Of a DNA stretch of 27,534 bases, positions 11,885 to 19,153 are shown piece by piece. Positions within the stretch are counted from its first letter, which is position 1. The number at the start of each line of letters is the position of its first letter. This DNA is from a virus. The position numbers and the translations under genes were made by a program. The notes beneath the pieces are model-generated. The model did not search any database. It saw nothing but the letters and a program-made list of their open reading frames with translations, and was not told where the DNA came from. The stretch spans positions 1-27,534 of the IMG/VR virus record IMGVR_UViG_3300036861_000344. One strand, 5' to 3'.

Positions 11885-13538
11885 TCCTGTCCAGACCTAC
11901 GCCCGGGCGGTCACGTCGCGCAAGATCGTCGCCAACCGGTTGGTACGCCTCGCCTGCGAGCGGCACCTCGAGGACCTACGGACCGGGCACGAACGGGGAC
12001 TCCGCTGGGACCAGGCTCGGGCCGACAACGCCATCGAGTTCTTCAGCTTCCTGCTGCTGTCCGAGGGTGCCTTCGCGGGCAAGCCCTTCCGACTGGAGCC
12101 TTTCGAAGCGTTCATCGTCGGCTCGCTCTTCGGCTGGATCGGGCCGGACGGGCATCGGCGCTTCCGGAACGCCTACATCGAGATTGCCAAGGGCAACGGC
12201 AAGACGCCCATGGCCGCAGGCATCGGGCTCTATGGGCTGGTAGCGGATGAGGAAGCCTCGGCCGAGGTCTACACCGCCGGGGTCACCCGGGACCAGGCCA
12301 ACTACATCCTCCGAGACGCCCGGAAGTTCGTGGAGAACTCCCCTGCCCTGAAGGCCCGCGTCGAGGTCGGAGCGCACAACCTAGCCTTCGCCGCCACTGA
12401 CAGCTTCATGCGGGGCGTCTCGTCCGAGGCTCGCTCGCTCGACCAGAAGCGCGTTCACATGGCGCTCATCGACGAGATCCACGAGCACCCTGACTCGCTC
12501 GTAGTGGACAAGATGCGCGCCGGCACCAAAGGCCGCCGGCAGGCGCTCATCATCGAGATCACCAACTCCGGCTACGACCGACACTCGGTCTGCTGGCAGC
12601 ACCACGACTACTCGGTCAAGGTCCTGGAGGGGCTGGAGAACGACGCCTGGTTCGCCTACGTCTGCGGCCTCGACGAAGGCGATGACTGGACCGACGAGAA
12701 GGTCTGGCCCAAGGCCAATCCGGGCCTCGACACGATTATCACCCGCAAGTATCTCCGTGAGCAGGTCGCCGAGGCCCAGGGCATCCCGGCCAAGGAGAAC
12801 CTGGTCAAGCGGCTCAACTTCTGCATCTGGACCGAGCAGGCCACGCGCTTCATCCCGCTCGAGCGCTGGGACGCCTGCCCGCCCCTGACACCCGAGGAGG
12901 AGCTCAAGGGCCGAGAGGCCTGGGGCGGGCTCGACCTCGCGTCGACGACCGACCTCGCGGCTCTGTGGCTGTGGCTGCCTGACGAAGACGATTACGACAT
13001 CCTCGTCCGGCTGTGGTGTCCCGAAGAAGGGGTGGCGAAGCGCAGCAAGCGCGATCGCGTTCCCTACGACCGCTGGGTCGACCAGGGCTTCATCAAAGCC
13101 ACCGAGGGCGACGTCACCGACTACGACGTCATCCGCGCGGACTTGGCTGAGCTGGGCGAGACGTACCGCATCAACGAGATCGGCTACGACCCCTGGAATG
13201 CCACCCAGCTCGTGACCCAGCTCACCTCCGATGGGCTCTTGATGGTGCCCATCCGCCAAGGCTTCGCGTCGCTGTCTGCACCGACCAAGGAGATCCTGAA
13301 ACTGATCCTGGAGAAGCGCGTCCGGCTGGGAGGACACCCAGTCCTGCGCTGGATGGCCCAGAACGTGGCTGTACGGACGGATCCTGCGGGCAACATCAAG
13401 CCCGACAAGGAGCGCTCCTCGGACCGCATCGACGCCATCGCTGCGGGTGTCACCGGTCTGGCCCGGGTCATCGTCCGCCAGAGCGAAGGGCCGAGCGTCT
13501 ACGAGACGCGGGGCATGTTGTGGATCGACGTGGAGTAA
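11784..13538 (+). CDS. terL: Large terminase subunit (ATPase/nuclease)
   Basis: The conserved-looking region begins near 11883 (DPVQTYARAVTSRKIVANRLVRLACERHLEDL). TTG 11784 has GGAGG 6 nt upstream and is taken as start, but GTG 11805 and TTG 11940 are other choices. Walker A is KGNGKT (about nt 12189-12206), Walker B is LIDEIHEH (near 12465), and the coupling region GVSSEARSLDQKR lies just before it. The C-terminal RNase H-like nuclease has GGLDLASTTD, IGYDPWNATQL and SSDRIDAIAAG with acidic metal ligands. It powers DNA translocation into the prohead and cuts the concatemer. With no start, the N-terminus is uncertain. Confidence 0.92.
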   Translation: MASAPSAVLGSTSRSARASKTRSRTSSEGSGPADPVQTYARAVTSRKIVANRLVRLACERHLEDLRTGHERGLRWDQARADNAIEFFSFLLLSEGAFAGKPFRLEPFEAFIVGSLFGWIGPDGHRRFRNAYIEIAKGNGKTPMAAGIGLYGLVADEEASAEVYTAGVTRDQANYILRDARKFVENSPALKARVEVGAHNLAFAATDSFMRGVSSEARSLDQKRVHMALIDEIHEHPDSLVVDKMRAGTKGRRQALIIEITNSGYDRHSVCWQHHDYSVKVLEGLENDAWFAYVCGLDEGDDWTDEKVWPKANPGLDTIITRKYLREQVAEAQGIPAKENLVKRLNFCIWTEQATRFIPLERWDACPPLTPEEELKGREAWGGLDLASTTDLAALWLWLPDEDDYDILVRLWCPEEGVAKRSKRDRVPYDRWVDQGFIKATEGDVTDYDVIRADLAELGETYRINEIGYDPWNATQLVTQLTSDGLLMVPIRQGFASLSAPTKEILKLILEKRVRLGGHPVLRWMAQNVAVRTDPAGNIKPDKERSSDRIDAIAAGVTGLARVIVRQSEGPSVYETRGMLWIDVE

Positions 13539-13681
13539 TCGTCTTCCTCCTCGATGCCGTCGGATTAGGCCTGCTCATGGCCGGATGTGCCCTGTTCTCA
13601 CCCGCTTTGGCACTGGTCGTGCTCGGCATCGGCTTGCTCGTCTTCGCCCGGACCGTGGAGCGTGGGCGACCGCCTGATTAG
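13520..13681 (+). CDS. Small two-helix membrane protein, 53 aa
   Basis: GTG 13520 overlaps the end of the large terminase gene by 19 nt in another frame. The peptide has two adjacent hydrophobic segments (GVIVFLLDAVGLGLLMAG, then ALALVVLGIGLLVFA) followed by a basic polar tail (RTVERGRPPD). It ends 4 nt before the portal gene's upstream TTG. Its composition is clearly non-random for a shadow frame. Roles such as holin-like or membrane anchor are guesses. Confidence 0.5.
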   Translation: MDRRGVIVFLLDAVGLGLLMAGCALFSPALALVVLGIGLLVFARTVERGRPPD

Positions 13682-13684
13682 AGG
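13680..13684 (+). promoter_or_regulatory. Shine-Dalgarno that selects the portal start
   Basis: AGAGG lies 6 nt before GTG 13691, whereas the earlier in-frame TTG at 13685 directly abuts it with no spacing. Confidence 0.5.
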
Positions 13685-13690
13685 TTGCCC

Positions 13691-15013
13691 GTGTCCATCC
13701 TCAGCACTCTCCTGGAGCGACGCTCGATCGAGGACGCTCGCTGGCCGCTCACGTCCACGCGTCTCGTGGAGTGGCTGACCGGCGGGCAGAAGACCAGCTC
13801 CGGCATCTCCGTGAACGAGCAGTCGGCCATGAAGGTCGTGGCGGTCTATCGCGCCGTGGCGCTCGTCTCGGGGGCTATCGCCTCGCTGCCGCTCCAGGCC
13901 TTCCGAGCTACCGCTCAGCGGACGCCGTACTACTCGGCGTTCATCCGCGAGCCCCATTGGGACATGACCTCGATGGAGCTCTGGGAGACGGTGCTCTCAC
14001 ACCTGCTCCTATGGGGCAACGCCTACGCCGAGAAGCACCGTGATGCGTCGGGGCTGGTGCGCTGGATCCACCCACTTGCGCCTTCGCGGGTCAGTCCCCA
14101 GCGCGTCAAGCGCTCCGGTGGGAACCCCTGGGGCAAGGAGTTCGAGGTCACCTTCGACGACGGCCAGAAGAAGCGCTTCACGCCGGACACGATCCTGCAC
14201 GTCCGGGGGCCGTCCTATAACGACCTGGAGGGTCTCTCCCCCATCGGCGTGGCGCGGGAGGCTCTGGGTCTGGGCCTGGCGGCCGAGAAGTACGGGGCAC
14301 GGGTCTTCAACAACGACGCTCGGCCGGCCATCGCCCTCATCCACCCCAAGACCCTCAGCGACCCTGCCCGCAAGAACCTCTCAGAGAGCTTTCGTGCTCG
14401 CCAGGGAGCCGAGCACGCCGGCGGCTTCGCCCTCTTCGAGGAGGGCATGGAACTCAAGGAGTACGGCTTCCCGCCTCAGGACGCCCAGTACATCGAGAGC
14501 CGCAAGTTCACCATCACCGACATCGCTCGCCTTTACGGCATCCCGCCCCACCTCCTGGGAGACGTGGAGAAGTCCACGAGCTGGGGCACGGGCATCGAGC
14601 AGCAGGCCATCGGCTTCATCGTCTACACCCTGCGTCCCTGGCTGACACGGCTCGAGCAGCGGCTCTCGCGGGAGTGCCTGACGGGACCGAACGTCTGCCG
14701 CTTCAACACTGCCGACCTACAGCGCGGCGATGAGAAGGGGCGTGCAGAGGCCGCTGCTAAGTGGCTGCAATGGGGCGTCAAGTCCCGCAACGAGGTCCGC
14801 ATCGCCGAGGACCTGCCACCCGATCCCGGTGGCGACCACTTCATGGTCCCGGCGAACTTCAGCGTCCTAGACGAGAGCGGCCATCCCATCCTCGGTCGCC
14901 CGACGCCCCACGGACACCCTGAGCCCTCACCGCTGCTCGCCGACACCGAGCCGGTACGCCCGACACCCCAAGGCGGGAACGGGAACGGCCATGCCGTCCC
15001 GGTAGGAGGCTGA
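13691..15013 (+). CDS. Portal protein (HK97 family)
   Basis: A 440-residue protein, GTG start. Signature segments are in order: VNEQSAMKVVAVYRAVALVSGAIASLPL, HWDMTSMELWETVLSHLLLWGNAYAEK, IHPLAPSRV, ILHVRGPSYNDLEGLSPI, VFNNDARPAIALI, FTITDIARLYGIPPHLLGDVEKSTSWGTGIEQQAIGF, and TLRPWLTRLEQRLSRECL. These are typical of HK97-like phage portals. It forms the dodecameric ring at one capsid vertex through which DNA is packaged and to which the connector attaches. The C-terminus (after ~390) is Pro/Gly-rich and probably disordered. It follows terminase, the canonical order. Confidence 0.95.
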   Translation: MSILSTLLERRSIEDARWPLTSTRLVEWLTGGQKTSSGISVNEQSAMKVVAVYRAVALVSGAIASLPLQAFRATAQRTPYYSAFIREPHWDMTSMELWETVLSHLLLWGNAYAEKHRDASGLVRWIHPLAPSRVSPQRVKRSGGNPWGKEFEVTFDDGQKKRFTPDTILHVRGPSYNDLEGLSPIGVAREALGLGLAAEKYGARVFNNDARPAIALIHPKTLSDPARKNLSESFRARQGAEHAGGFALFEEGMELKEYGFPPQDAQYIESRKFTITDIARLYGIPPHLLGDVEKSTSWGTGIEQQAIGFIVYTLRPWLTRLEQRLSRECLTGPNVCRFNTADLQRGDEKGRAEAAAKWLQWGVKSRNEVRIAEDLPPDPGGDHFMVPANFSVLDESGHPILGRPTPHGHPEPSPLLADTEPVRPTPQGGNGNGHAVPVGG

Positions 15014-15014
15014 G

Positions 15015-15248
15015 ATGCCCTACGCGACGGTCGCCGACCTGCCCGCTCCGGTGCGTGAGCGTTACTCCGCGAAGTGCGCCCGGGCGTACATGCACGCCGC
15101 CAACTCGTCCTTTGAGGATGACCCCAAGGACGAAGGTAAGGCAGCTCGCATCGGCCATACCGCCGCGCAGCAGTGTGAGAAGGCCAACCGCTCCGAGGAG
15201 CGTAGCCAGCTCGCGCCCGAACTGGAGCCCTGCCCGGACTGTCTCTAA
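15015..15248 (+). CDS. ChaB-like protein, 77 aa
   Basis: ATG 15015 lies one base after the portal stop, with GGTAGGAGG upstream. The pattern MPYATVADLPAPVRERYSAK, then AYMHAANSSFED, then GKAARIGHTAAQQCE matches the ChaB fold (DLP-x2-V at the start, A-x-x-x-AN, AAxxxHxxA), a small domain found in bacteria and in phages. In phages it sits near portal or protease genes with unknown function; the historical 'cation transport regulator' name should not be taken as function. The C-terminus has CPDCL, an added CxxC. Confidence 0.7.
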   Translation: MPYATVADLPAPVRERYSAKCARAYMHAANSSFEDDPKDEGKAARIGHTAAQQCEKANRSEERSQLAPELEPCPDCL

Positions 15249-15793
15249 GCGGCCTTTGCGTCGGTCCAGCGCTTGCGCTGGTTGCACCGCTGGCAAAGCG
15301 TCTGGAGGTTCCCTGGGACGTTCGCTCCGCCCCGGCTCATGGCAATGACATGGTCGAGGCCACGTCCCGCCCCACACAATCGACAGACGGGCTGGCGTTG
15401 CCACAGAGCTAGAACGTCGTCCCGCGTAAGGCGGCCGGCGATGCCTGCCTCTTGGGCACGACGGTTGGCGGCCATTGCAGCCTGGTAGGCCGCGAGTCGG
15501 ATACGGGCGAGTGGTCTACGAGCTGCATTCCAGGCGCGGCGGCACTCCCAGCCGCAGAACCGGCGGCCAGTGTCGTGCGCCCATCGCTCGAACAGCCGCC
15601 CGCACTGCACGCAACTGACCTCGACCTGTTTGGTGCGCGTCTGGTTGCGGCGGCCGTAGGCCCCAGCACAGGTCCGTGAACAGAACCGCGCTCGACCGGC
15701 GCTGTGCAGGTCGCGCTTCACGGCGATCCCGCATTGAGCGCAGGTGAACTTGACGTAGTGGTAGACGCCGTTGCGCCTGCCCTTCACTCCCAT
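15245..15793 (-). CDS. HNH endonuclease with two zinc fingers, inserted on the minus strand
   Basis: A 182-residue protein, the only convincing minus-strand gene. Two N-terminal fingers of the C-x2-C...FC-x3-C type occupy residues 18-42 and 61-84. The C-terminal domain has CRLCG (137-141), LDHVIAMSRGG (146-156), NVPGNLQTLCQRCNQRK (158-174), a textbook HNH_1 motif with Asp147-His148, Asn162 and C167/C170 zinc ligands. It fills the gap between the ChaB-like and protease genes exactly: its 3' end overlaps the ChaB stop and its start lies 14 nt before the protease start. This is typical of a free-standing homing endonuclease that invaded an intergenic site. It would be transcribed from its own promoter, against the late operon. 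Confidence 0.9.
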   Translation of the reverse strand: MGVKGRRNGVYHYVKFTCAQCGIAVKRDLHSAGRARFCSRTCAGAYGRRNQTRTKQVEVSCVQCGRLFERWAHDTGRRFCGWECRRAWNAARRPLARIRLAAYQAAMAANRRAQEAGIAGRLTRDDVLALWQRQPVCRLCGAGRGLDHVIAMSRGGANVPGNLQTLCQRCNQRKRWTDAKAA

Positions 15794-15794
15794 C

Positions 15795-15800
15795 GGAGAG
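15795..15800 (+). promoter_or_regulatory. Shine-Dalgarno that selects the protease start
   Basis: GGAGAG lies 6 nt before TTG 15807, whereas TTG 15771 upstream is inside the opposing HNH gene and has no site. Confidence 0.5.
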
Positions 15801-15806
15801 ACAACC

Positions 15807-16895
15807 TTGGCGGAATGGTCGGCAGCACTGGTCAGCAGTCTACCCGACTCTGCGTTCGCGTGTATCGACGCGGGCGGTGAGAAGGACGAACAGGGAAAGA
15901 CTGTCCCTCGCTCCCTGCGGCATTACCCCCACCACGACAAGAGCGGCAAGGTCGACCTGCCGCATCTCCGAAACGCCCTCGCCCGTGTTCGTCAGGACGC
16001 CACGAGTTCCTGCGGCCGCGACCACTTGGAGGAACACGCCCGTGTGCTTGAGATCGGCGGCCGGGAGCGGCAGATGACACGAGCACTCCAACCCCTCATC
16101 GGACCGGAGCGCCGGTTCGTCGCCTTCGAGGCTGACCCGGCCGACGCCGAGGGTGATGGCGACCGACTCTTGTTCCGCGGCCATGCCGCGGTCTTCGGGA
16201 AGCGCGCCTATATCGGGCGCAAGCCCTACGGCTTCTGGGAGACGGTCCGCTCCGGTGCTTTTGCCAAGGTCATCTCCGACGGCGACGTGCGTCTGATGCA
16301 CAACCACGATCCGAACCTCGTCCTTGCCCGCTCGACGGTGAAGGAAGGCCCCGGCTCGCTTCACCTCGAGGAGCGCAAGAAGGGCCTCCACGTCGAGGCT
16401 GAGTGGGTGCCCACGAGCTATGCGCGAGACCTCCACGCCCTCGTTCGGTCCGGGGTCATCAACGGCATGAGTTTCAGCTTCCTGCCGGTGAAGGACGACT
16501 GGACGAGCAATCAGGAGGGCGAGGAGACCCGGGAGCTGCTGGAGCTCCAGGTCCCCGATGTCTCCACCGTCACCTTCCCTGCCTATAGCGAGACCGATGC
16601 TGCCGTGCGCAGTGCCGGCCTCGGCCTTCTCATGGATGCCACCGACCTGAGCGATGAGCAGCGTCTGCGCATCGTCCAGGCCGTGCGTCAGGGCGTCGTC
16701 ACACCCGATCTGGTGCCAGCTCTGCGAGCCGCCTCACGGGCACTCGTCGAGCTCACCGAGCGGTACGAGCCGGCTCTGGCCACTCGTGCGGATGCGGATG
16801 ACGAAGCGGATGTCCGTACCGAACAGATCTTCCTCCGCGCTCGGGCCCTGATGGCTCTGGCCGGGGACTACACGAAGGGAGCCAGAGTCCGATGA
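15807..16895 (+). CDS. Prohead protease (HK97/S78 family) with extra N-terminal domain
   Basis: A 362-residue protein starting at TTG 15807. Residues 1-90 (SSLPDSAFACIDAGGEKDEQG, RSLRHYPHHDKSG, VDLPHLRNALARV) are an N-terminal domain seen alone in many phages and resembling a DUF6582-type 'HxRNALAR' module; here it is fused to the protease. From residue ~103 (RRFVAFEADPAD) the S78 protease follows, with LLFRGHAAVFG, FWETVRSGAF, LMHNHDPNLVLAR (His165/His167) and VINGMSFSFLPVKDDW with likely nucleophile Ser222. It cleaves the scaffold-like part of the capsid protein and itself during maturation. C-terminal ~100 residues are helical and may act as scaffold. Its stop overlaps the capsid ATG. Confidence 0.9.
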   Translation: MAEWSAALVSSLPDSAFACIDAGGEKDEQGKTVPRSLRHYPHHDKSGKVDLPHLRNALARVRQDATSSCGRDHLEEHARVLEIGGRERQMTRALQPLIGPERRFVAFEADPADAEGDGDRLLFRGHAAVFGKRAYIGRKPYGFWETVRSGAFAKVISDGDVRLMHNHDPNLVLARSTVKEGPGSLHLEERKKGLHVEAEWVPTSYARDLHALVRSGVINGMSFSFLPVKDDWTSNQEGEETRELLELQVPDVSTVTFPAYSETDAAVRSAGLGLLMDATDLSDEQRLRIVQAVRQGVVTPDLVPALRAASRALVELTERYEPALATRADADDEADVRTEQIFLRARALMALAGDYTKGARVR

Positions 16896-18145
16896 CACCG
16901 TTGGAGGTTCGCGAGAAGCGAGCCTCGATCTGGGCCGACATGGAGGACATCCGCCTCCGTGCGGCGACCGAGAGCCGCAAGCTCTCGCAGGAAGAGACCA
17001 ACCGCTGGGAGGCCCTGGAAAAGGACCTCACCGAGTGGTCCGGGACGCTCAACGTCCTGGAGAAGGGCGAGAAGCTTGAAGAGCGCTTCGCCGCCCAGCC
17101 GACCGATGGTGCCGTGGAGACCACGGCGCTGACCATCGAGAAGGACGACGATCCCGAGAAGCGCTACGCCCAGGCCTTCGGCAACATGCTTCGCCGAGGC
17201 GTCAGCGACATCGCGCCGGAAGACCGCGCACTCGTCAGCGACAAGTTCGAGTCCCGCGCCGCGGGCACCGGCACGACCGCTGGTGGCTATCTGATCCCGG
17301 CGCAGTTCCGCCAGAAGCTCATCGAGACCCTCAAGTGGTACGGCCCCGTTCGCGACGTGGCCGAGGTCATCACGACCGACAACGGCGCGGACCTCCCCTG
17401 GCCGACCGTCGATGACACCGCCAACGTGGGCGCCATCCTCGCCGAGAACACGCAGGTCACAGAGCAGGACGTGACGTTCGGTCAGGCCATCCTCTCGGCC
17501 TACATGTACACGTCCAAGCTGGTGCGCGTCAGCCTGCAGCTCCTCCAGGACAGCGCCTTCGACGTGGAGGATTGGCTCACCGGAGCCCTGGGTCGGCGCA
17601 TCGGCCGGATCCAGAACACCCACTTCACCACGGGCACGGGCACGGGTCAGCCCGAAGGCATCCAGACCAACTCCACGATCGGTGTGACGGGCGGCGCGGG
17701 CACGGGCCTGACGATCTCGTACAACGACCTGGTGAGCCTGGTGCACTCGATCGACCCGGCCTATCGGGCGCGGGGCAACGGCGCGTTCATGCTGAACGAT
17801 GCGACCATCGCCGCGGTTCGGCGGCTGCGGGACGACTCCGGTGGCGCTGGTCTCGGCCGGCCCCTCTGGGAGCCCTCTGTCCAGGTCGGCCAGCCTGACA
17901 GCCTGATGAGCTACCCGGTCATCGCCAACAACGACATGCCGGTCATGGCCATCAACGCCAAGTCGATCCTGTTCGGCGACTTCCGCGCGGGCTACGTCGT
18001 GCGTGACGTGACCGACGTGCGGACGCTCCGCCTCGAGGAGCGCTACGCCGACTTCCTGCAGGTCGGCTTCCTGCTCTTCCAGCGGAGCGGTGGGCGACCC
18101 CAGGACCTGAACGCCTACAAGGCATACAAGAACGGCGCTTCGTAA
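16892..18145 (+). CDS. Major capsid protein (HK97 fold)
   Basis: A 417-residue protein, ATG overlapping the protease stop. The first ~105 residues are charged and helical (LEVREKRASIWADMEDIRLR, then coiled-coil-like LEKDLTEWSGTLNVLEKGEKLEERF), the delta/scaffold domain normally removed by the protease. The mature part begins near residue 125 with AGTGTTAGGYLIPAQFRQKLIETLKWYGPVRDVAEVI, then LPWPTVDDTANVGAIL, ALGRRIGRIQNTHFTTGTGTGQPEGI, and PVIANNDMP...ILFGDFRAGYVVRDVTDVRTLRLEERYADFLQVGFLLFQRSGG, all typical of HK97-like coats. It forms the icosahedral shell. This is the strongest anchor for the head module. Confidence 0.95.
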   Translation: MTPLEVREKRASIWADMEDIRLRAATESRKLSQEETNRWEALEKDLTEWSGTLNVLEKGEKLEERFAAQPTDGAVETTALTIEKDDDPEKRYAQAFGNMLRRGVSDIAPEDRALVSDKFESRAAGTGTTAGGYLIPAQFRQKLIETLKWYGPVRDVAEVITTDNGADLPWPTVDDTANVGAILAENTQVTEQDVTFGQAILSAYMYTSKLVRVSLQLLQDSAFDVEDWLTGALGRRIGRIQNTHFTTGTGTGQPEGIQTNSTIGVTGGAGTGLTISYNDLVSLVHSIDPAYRARGNGAFMLNDATIAAVRRLRDDSGGAGLGRPLWEPSVQVGQPDSLMSYPVIANNDMPVMAINAKSILFGDFRAGYVVRDVTDVRTLRLEERYADFLQVGFLLFQRSGGRPQDLNAYKAYKNGAS

Positions 18146-18149
18146 GAAG

Positions 18150-18217
18150 CGGCTGACGGCCGAACCGTCCGACTGGCCCACGTCACGGGCCACCTAACCC
18201 CCCGACTCTCCAGGAGG
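18150..18217 (+). promoter_or_regulatory. Two-hairpin leader element, copy 1
   Basis: After the capsid stop a small hairpin (CGGC/GCCG, 18150-18162) precedes the 11-nt linker AACCGTCCGAC, then hairpin TGGCCC/GGGCCA (18174-18192, 7-nt loop), a C-rich run and AGGAGG (18212-18217). Copy 2 at 18823-18890 has the same linker and order, with different but paired stem bases. It may be a partial terminator, RNA stabiliser or translational control element between capsid and downstream genes. Confidence 0.55.
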
Positions 18218-18227
18218 TGCTTCACCG

Positions 18228-18629
18228 ATGCCCGATCACAAGGGCGACCACGATCGCGTCGTGATGGCCAGCCGCCACCCTGACGGCTCGCCGGACCAGA
18301 CGCCCGACTTCACCTACATCGGCGACAAGGAGTTCTCCAAGAGCGCCACCGCCGAGCAGCTCAAGCAGCAGGCCGTCAGCGCGGAGGACGTGCGCCTCCG
18401 GGGTGCCGCCGCCGCCGGTGGTGGCGAAGGCGGCTCAGAGCCCGACGACGCTGTCCAGAAGCTCATCGACGCCCACGAGAGCGCGGCCAAGGGCGCTGAG
18501 AAGACCGCCAACGCGGAGGTCGACTCGAAGTTCGAGGATGTCGAGAAGGAGTCGGCTGAGGCTCGGCGAGCGTCGGGCTTCGAGACGACAGCCTCGGCAC
18601 CGGCGGCCGAGAAGACCGTCAAGCGCTAG
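18228..18629 (+). CDS. Hypothetical virion-associated protein, 133 aa
   Basis: ATG 18228 has AGGAGG 10 nt upstream after the two-hairpin leader. The protein is charged and low complexity: an N-terminal DHKGDHDRVVMASRHPDGS region, a Gly/Ala run (RGAAAAGGGEGGSE) and a long Glu/Ala/Lys helix (KLIDAHESAAKGAEKTANAEVDSKFEDVEKESAEARR) likely to form a coiled coil. Separate expression directly after the capsid gene suggests a decoration, scaffold-like or accessory head protein, but no family is recognised. Confidence 0.6.
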   Translation: MPDHKGDHDRVVMASRHPDGSPDQTPDFTYIGDKEFSKSATAEQLKQQAVSAEDVRLRGAAAAGGGEGGSEPDDAVQKLIDAHESAAKGAEKTANAEVDSKFEDVEKESAEARRASGFETTASAPAAEKTVKR

Positions 18630-18823
18630 TGGTCAAGGTGCGGATGCTCGACTCGGTGGCCGGAGCTGACATCGACTGGCAGCCCGGCCAGATCATCGAG
18701 ATGAGCGAAGCCGATGCAGCGAAGTGGGCTGACGGCGAGCGGGCGGAGCGTGTCGATGAGCACCGCTCGCGCAAGACCAAAGCCCGAGAAGTAGCCCAAC
18801 GAGGCGGCCTGACGGCACCGTAG
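18629..18823 (+). CDS. Small head-region protein, 64 aa
   Basis: GTG 18629 overlaps the previous stop by one base (TAGTG). The sequence VRMLDSVAGADIDWQPGQIIEMSEADAAKWADGERAERV fits a short phage protein that is frequent next to capsid genes: an SH3-like beta motif (WQPGQIIEMS) followed by a helix (EADAAKWADGERAE). Function is unsettled, perhaps head completion. A stem-loop follows directly after its stop. Confidence 0.65.
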   Translation: MVKVRMLDSVAGADIDWQPGQIIEMSEADAAKWADGERAERVDEHRSRKTKAREVAQRGGLTAP

Positions 18824-18890
18824 GGGCGCAACGAGACCCGCCCCAACCGTCCGACTGGCCGGCGTAACCGGCCATCCCCCCTTCAAGGAG
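18823..18890 (+). promoter_or_regulatory. Two-hairpin leader element, copy 2
   Basis: Stem GGGGCG/CGCCCC (18823-18828 with 18839-18844) begins at the last base of the preceding stop. The conserved AACCGTCCGAC linker follows (18845-18855), then stem TGGCCGG/CCGGCCA (18856-18874, 5-nt loop), C-run and AAGGAG (18885-18890) before ATG 18896. The order and linker match copy 1, and stem positions change on both sides, which supports a selected RNA structure. Confidence 0.58.
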
Positions 18891-18895
18891 TCCTG

Positions 18896-19144
18896 ATGGA
18901 CAAGCTCGACGAGGCGCTCGCTGCTGCCGCCAAGCTGACTGTGACGATGCGCCAGTTCAACGTGACCATCAGCTCGACCGGCCACCCTGCTGTCCTGGCT
19001 CTGCCCGAGGACGCCACCGACGCCGAGATCGCTGAGGTCGCGGGCTGGCTACTGACGGCGGTCATGAACGGCTACCGGGCTGAGCGAGCCAAGAGCCCTG
19101 CGGCGCGGCTCATTGTGCCCGCCGTGGCCTTACCCCGGAACTAG
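18896..19144 (+). CDS. Hypothetical protein, 82 aa
   Basis: ATG 18896 with AAGGAG 5 nt upstream, after leader copy 2. The protein is small and mixed alpha/beta: DKLDEALAAAAKLTVTMRQF, then NVTISSTGHPAVLALPEDATDAEIAEVAGWLLTAVMNGYRAERA. The 'LPEDATDAEIAEVAGWLL' helix is amphipathic. No signal peptide or cysteine. It lies in the virion gene block; function not recognised. Confidence 0.58.
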   Translation: MDKLDEALAAAAKLTVTMRQFNVTISSTGHPAVLALPEDATDAEIAEVAGWLLTAVMNGYRAERAKSPAARLIVPAVALPRN

Positions 19145-19153
19145 GAGGCCTTG

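Noticed and set aside
12381-13337. 318-codon minus-strand frame opposite the terminase gene
   Set aside because: Antisense shadow of a recognised terminase with Walker motifs on the + strand.
16868-18193. 441-codon minus-strand frame opposite the capsid gene
   Set aside because: High GC at third codon positions creates long antisense open frames. The + strand frame is a clear HK97 capsid; the antisense one has no recognisable motif.
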